Part shown: positions 59,278-64,000 of the stretch, one piece after another | Numbering within the stretch: the first letter of the stretch is position 1 | Layout: each line of letters begins with the position of its first letter | Assembly (NCBI GenBank): GCA_027924585.1 | Contig: BSBM01002109.1 | Location: forward strand, 62,001-126,000 | Direction: 5' to 3' | Length of the DNA stretch: 64,000 bases | Source of the DNA: Larix kaempferi | Lineage: Eukaryota > Streptophyta > Pinopsida > Pinales > Pinaceae | Notes under the pieces: model-generated | Databases searched by the model: none | What the model saw: the letters and a program-made list of their open reading frames with translations, nothing else | What the model was told of the DNA's origin: nothing | Translations under genes and position numbers: made by a program

Positions 59278-60903
59278 TGTTGGAAATAGTGCAACTTCGG
59301 AAGTTATTCTTATTGTATTTCATCTTGTTATTGTACCTCCAATGGGACAAGATGTCAATGTATTTGGTCATGTAAAACACTTGAAAGAGTCAATGTAAAT
59401 CTTGGGGTGGAATCACAAAGAAAAGATTTATTAAATGTATTTCTTTTTATTCCCCCAAGACAAGTCGGCCGAGTAAGAAACTGCCCCAAAATAGCGGGAA
59501 ATTTCCAGAAAACAGTGAGCAGAAATACCCTAGTCAAGTCGGCCTAGTTAGGGAAAGTTAGGTCGACCCAGTAAGGGAAACAATCACCATTTGACTTGTA
59601 TAAATAGAGTCGTCGGCCTCTCATTTGGTCATTCACTAAAGCATGTTCGCTCTAGCCAAGAGAGGTTCGCTACTACAGTTAAGAGAAAGATTTTTGGGGG
59701 TTCTCCACTATTTGAGAAGTTACTCTCCTGTTTTCTAGGGTTTACGCTACTACTATCTGGATGTACATCGTTCTCTATTGGAATGTCTGAGCTCGGGGGA
59801 GATAAATAGCTTTGTCTATGGTTGGGAGATGATTGTTTTTATCATCATGGTTAAACGAGCTCCACACTTCATTTTGTTTATGTGCTTTGCCATTCTTTTA
59901 GTGATCCTGGTTATGCTGCTATAAACATTAAAAAGGTCAATGATAGTTAATCAATTGTAAACACTAATTAAAATGGTGTCCTTCCGTATTCATTTGTTGC
60001 TCTTGTTCTTTCTTCTAGATTTTCTTTATTTTACACTAAAAAATAGTGGTGAGTACTTTCTATCCTTTCTCCTTATGGTCGAATGATGCACCACACTAAT
60101 TCTTGTGTGCCATATTGTTAGGACAGCAAGGACGACTTCCCATCAACCCTTCCCATTTGATTTTCTATTTCTTGGTGGCCTCATTTGAAAACCTAGTCAA
60201 TGACTGGATTCATCAAGCAGCGAGTCAATGTGAGACATCTTCTTACTTCTACTTCTTCCCTTCTTGCATTTGCCTTGCTATGAACTCATATGGCTTCATG
60301 AATTTTCTAGACATTCGCTATCATTGCCGCACATCAACTCTCACAACCGTTATTACATCCCTAGCTAAACTACCACTTCATTTTTATTGTCCATGCAAAT
60401 CCATGTTTGTTGCATTTCTAAAAGAGATTGCATCACAATTCCATCCACGGTGGAGTAGAATTTCTAACATCTGCGTTGCAGATTTACTAATCTTCTCATG
60501 CATCTATTCGTTGCAACATCGTGGGCTCCCGTATTCTAATAACTACTAGTATTATTTTTGTACACCCTTTTTCGGTTTGGTCATCTATATGGTGTACCTA
60601 CTATCAGCATTGCATTGTATTCTATTTCATGACTGAGAATGTTTTAAAAGGACGAAGATGTTGCACATCAACTCTCTTCTTGAGGAATCCCATAATTGAC
60701 TAGGTTACCAACAAGAGAAAATAAAATTGGGAGGGTCGATGGGACTTTTAGTTGCCATTACATGTAATGCGACTTGGGGCATTCTATGGCCAAGAGGGAA
60801 TGTTGGAATAGAAGCTGCGTAGGGCATCACCTCATAGGTCGACCAAAGATAGAAAAAGATTACAATACAGTGTTCGAAGAATACCTTCCTTGTTGAGAGG
60901 GAG
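59278..60903 (+). repeat. Monomer 34, class C
   Basis: The unit is 1,626 bp, with TATAAATA at 59599-59606. The reading frame is shifted near 60,170 by an extra base (TTTTCTATTTCTTGG). Confidence 0.88.
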
Positions 60904-62528
60904 TGTTGGAAATAGTGCAACTTCGGAAGTTATTCTTATTGTATTTCATCTTGTTATTGTACCTCCAATGGGACAAGATGTCAATGTATTTGGTCATGTA
61001 AAACACTTGAAAGAGTCATTGTAAATCTTGGGGTGGAATCACAAAGAAAAGATTTATTAAATGTATTTTTTTGTATTCCCCCAAGCCAAGTCGACCGAGT
61101 AGGAAACTGCCAAAAATAGTGGGAAATTTGCACCAAACAGTGAGCAAAAATACCCCAATCAAGTCGGCCTAGTTAGGGAAAGTTAGGTCGACGCAGTAAG
61201 GGAAACAATCACCATTTGACTTGTATAAATAGAGTCTTCGGCCTCTTATTTGGTCATTCACTCAAGCATGTTCGCTCTAGCCAAGAGAGGTTCGCTACTA
61301 CAGTTAAGAGACAGATTTTTGGGGGTTCTCCACTATTTGAGAAGTTACTCTCATGTTTTCTACGGTTTGCGCTACTACTATCTCTGGATGTACATCGTTC
61401 TCTATTGGAAGGTCTGAGCTCGGCGGAGACAAATAGCTTTGTCTATGGTTGGAAGATGATTATTCTTATCATCATGGTTAACATAGCTCCACACTCATTT
61501 TGTTTATGTGCTTTGCCATTCTTTTAGTGATCCTGGTTATGTTGCTATAAACATTAAAAAGGTCAATGATAGTTAATCAATTGTAAACACTAATTAAAAT
61601 GGTGTCCTTCCGTATTCATTTGTTGCTCTTGTTCTTTCTTCTAGATTTTCTTTATTTTACCCTAAAAAATAGTGGTGAGTACTTTCTATCCTTTCTCCTT
61701 ATGGTCGAATGATGCACCACACTAATTCTTGTGTGCCATATTGTTAGGACATCAAGGACGACTTCCCATCAACCCTTCCCATTTGATTTTCTCTTCTTGG
61801 TGGCCTCATTTGAAAACCTAGTCAATGACTGGATTCATCAAGCAACGAGTCAATGTGCAACATCTTCTTACTTCTACTTCTTCCCTTCTTGCATTTGCCT
61901 TGCTATGAACTCATATGGCTTCATGAATTTTCTAGACATTCGCTATCATTACCGCACATCAACTCTAACATCCGTTATTACATCCCTAGCTAAACTACCA
62001 CTTCATTTTTATTGTCCATGCAATTCCCTGTTTGTTGCATTTCTCAAAGAGATTGCATCACAATTCCATCCACGGTGGAGTAGAATTTGTAACATCTGCG
62101 TTGCAGATTTACTAATCTTCTCATGCATCTATTCGTTGCAACATCGTGGGCTCCCGTATTCTAATAACTACTAGTATTATTTTTGTACACCTTTTTTCGG
62201 TTTGGTCATCTATATGGTGTACCTACTATCAACATTGCATTGTATTCTATTTCATGACTGAGAATGTTTTAAAAGGACGAAGATGTTGCACATCAACTCT
62301 CTTCTTGAGGAATACCATAATTGACTAGGTTACCAAGAAGAGAAAATAAAATGGGAAGGGTTGATGGGAATTTTAGTTGCCATTACATGTAATGCGACTT
62401 GGGGCATTCCATGGCCAAGAGGGAATGTTGGAATAGTAGCTGCGTAGGGCATCACCTCATAGGTCGACCAAAGATAGAAAAAGATTACAATACAGTGTTC
62501 GAAAAATACCTTCCTTGTTGAGAGGGAG
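60904..62528 (+). repeat. Monomer 35, class C (reference copy)
   Basis: The unit is 1,625 bp. The candidate LTR is about 60904-61394 (491 bp) with TATAAATA at 61224-61231. The open stretch is at 61731-62174 and the inverted-repeat arms are at 61763-61867 and 62279-62370. Confidence 0.88.
61763..62370. repeat. Inverted repeat of class C, monomer 35
   Basis: The left arm 61763-61867 (TTCCCATCAACCCTTCCC to CAACATCTTC) and the right arm 62279-62370 (GAAGATGTTGCACATC to GGGTTGATGGGAA) are imperfect inverted copies. The left arm has 13 extra bases (GGCCTCATTTGAA). The spacer is about 411 bp and holds the rest of the open stretch. All complete class C units have the pair. Confidence 0.82.
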
Positions 62529-64000
62529 TGCTAGAAATAGTGCAACTTCGGAAGTTATTCTTATTGTATTTCATCTTGTTATTGTACCTCCAATGGGACA
62601 AGATGTCAATGTATTTGGTCATGTAAAACACTTGAAAGAGTCAATGTAAATCTTGGGGTGGAATCAAAAAGAAAAGTTTTATTAAAGGTATTTTTTTGTA
62701 TTCCCCCAAGACAAGTCGGCCGAGTAGGAAACTGCCCCAAAATAGTGGGAAATTTGCACCAAACAGTGAGCAGAAATACCCCAGTCAAGTCGGCCTAGTT
62801 AGGGAAAGTTAGGTCGACCCAGTAAGGGAAACAATCACCATTTGACTTGTATAAATAGAGTCTTCGGCCTCTCATTTGGTCATTCGCTCAAGCATGTTCG
62901 CTCTAGCCAAGAGAGGTCTGCTACTACAGTTAAGAGACATATTTTTGGGGGTTCTCCACTATTTGAGAAGTTACTCTCCTGTTTTCTAGGGTTTGCGCTA
63001 CTACTATCTGGTTGTACATCGTTCTCTATTGGAAGGTCTGAGCTCGGGGGAGACAAATAGCTTTGTCTATGGTTGGGAGATGATTGTTTTTATCATAATG
63101 GTTAAACGAGCTCCACACTCATTTTGTTTATGTGCTTTGCCATTCTTTTAGTGATCCTGGTTATGCTGCTATAAACATTAAAAAGGTCAATGATAGTTAA
63201 TCAATTGTAAACACTAATCAAAATGGTGTCCTTCCGTATTCATTTGTTGCTCTTGTTCTTTCTTCTAGATTTTCTTTATTTTACCCTAAAAAATAGTGGT
63301 GAGTACTTTCTATCCTTTCTCCTTATGGTCGAATGATGCACCACACTAATTCTTGTGTGCCATATTGTTGGGACAGCAAGGACGACTTCCCATCAACCCT
63401 TCCCATTTGATTTTCTCTTCTTGGTGGCCTCATTTGAAAACCTAGTCAATGACTGGATTCATCAAGCAGCGAGTCAATGTGCAACATCTTCTTACTTCTA
63501 CTTCTTCCCTTCTTGCATTTGCCTTGCTATGAACTCATATGGCTTCATGAATTTTCTAGACATTCGCTATCATTGCCGCACATCAAGTCTCACATCCGTT
63601 ATTACATCCCTAGCTAAACTACCACTTCATTTTTATTGTCCATGCAATTCCCTGTTTGTTGCATTTCTCAAAGAGATTGCATCACAATTCCATCCACGCT
63701 GGAGTAGAATTTGTAACATCTGCGTTGCAGATTTACTAATCTTCTCATGCATCTATTCGTTGCAACATCGTGGGCTCCCGTATTCTAATAACTACTAGTA
63801 TTATTTTTGTACACCTTTTTTCGGTTTGGTCATCTATATGGTGTACCTACTATCAGCATTGCATTGTATTCTATTTCATGGATGAGAATGTTTTAAAAGG
63901 ACGAAGATGTTGCACATCAACTCTCTTCTTGAGGAATCCCATAATTTACTAGGTTACCAAGAAGAGAAAATAAAATGGGAACGGTTGATGGGAATTTTAG
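62529..64000 (+). repeat. Monomer 36, class C, cut by the window end
   Basis: It starts TGCTAGAAATAG (mutated LTR start), with TATAAATA at 62850-62857 and an open stretch at 63355-63798. The window ends inside the right inverted-repeat arm, so the array continues beyond it. Confidence 0.87.

Noticed and set aside
7733-60920. Minus-strand open frame of 65-84 codons at each LTR edge (HYFQHSLSTRKVFFEHC type)
   Set aside because: It is antisense across the purine tract and LTR start, and many copies open at TTG rather than ATG. Conservation follows from the shared LTR edge; no domain is visible.
61763-62370. Class C inverted repeat as terminal repeats of a DNA transposon
   Set aside because: The left arm aligns with the class B interior, so it is native sequence. 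No target duplication borders the arms, and similarity fades gradually outward.
416-63060. Recurrent plus-strand open frame of 71-104 codons running through the TATA box (MMCINREFDLSF type)
   Set aside because: It overlaps the promoter, R/U5 and primer-like site of the LTR, so it would precede its own transcript start. It persists only because the DNA is repeated.
1-64000. CRISPR array or bacterial operon structure
   Set aside because: Repeats are 1.5-2 kb with no short repeat-spacer pattern. There are no adjacent collinear genes; TATA boxes, LTR ends and a Ty3/gypsy pol fragment indicate a plant-type eukaryotic genome.
1-64000. Ribosomal intergenic spacer, tRNA or other RNA gene
   Set aside because: No rRNA or tRNA sequence was recognised on either strand. 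The only tRNA-related signal is the degenerate primer-site-like stretch.

Overview
The window is plant-type repeat DNA with no intact protein-coding or RNA gene. Almost all of it is a head-to-tail tandem array (a macrosatellite) of about 36 complete or broken monomers, 1.55-1.99 kb each, all on the + strand. Each monomer looks like one LTR plus one internal region of a small non-autonomous LTR retrotransposon. It starts TGTTGGAA directly after a purine tract (GAGAGGGAG). A TATA box (TATAAATA) follows at about +310 to +325 in full-length LTRs. Next come a candidate LTR end (TGTACA), a degenerate initiator-Met-tRNA-like primer site and a hairpin-rich leader. A plant is inferred from this LTR layout and from an embedded Ty3/gypsy chromovirus pol fragment; the species cannot be named.

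Layout. (1) 1-13,698: seven class A monomers of about 1.95 kb. Their interior is a foldback of two arms of about 172 bp around a 77 bp loop, and the loop holds a reversed copy of the element's own leader. (2) 13,699-52,9xx: class B monomers in two sorts, L with an LTR of about 490 bp and S with an LTR of about 306 bp. They follow an L-S-L higher-order order, with multi-unit blocks re-duplicated at offsets of about 5.7, 8.49, 14.96, 19.74 and 25.44 kb. Two units in this zone (21 and 29) are broken inside or before the interior; unit 21 has an A-type interior. (3) 38,412-39,721: a minus-strand, LTR-less fragment of a Ty3/gypsy integrase and chromodomain region separates a broken A-type monomer from a broken B monomer. 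(4) 52,886-53,133: a scarred junction made of a perfect 46-bp-arm palindrome, two short displaced pieces of monomer and a 36-bp slippage duplication. (5) 53,084-64,000: class C monomers of about 1.62 kb, with a longer degenerate ORF and their own inverted repeat.

The three interiors are collinear relatives of one ancestral element. Each class carries a second copy of part of the ORF 5' region, or of a module that probably corresponds to it: in direct orientation in B, inverted in C, and probably inverted in A. The 3' tail before every LTR contains the purine-tract/TGTTG module three times. The array therefore reads as a retrotransposon that became a satellite and then spread by unequal exchange and segmental duplication. 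Nothing here supports an active autonomous element. All identities are by eye; no alignment or database search was run.
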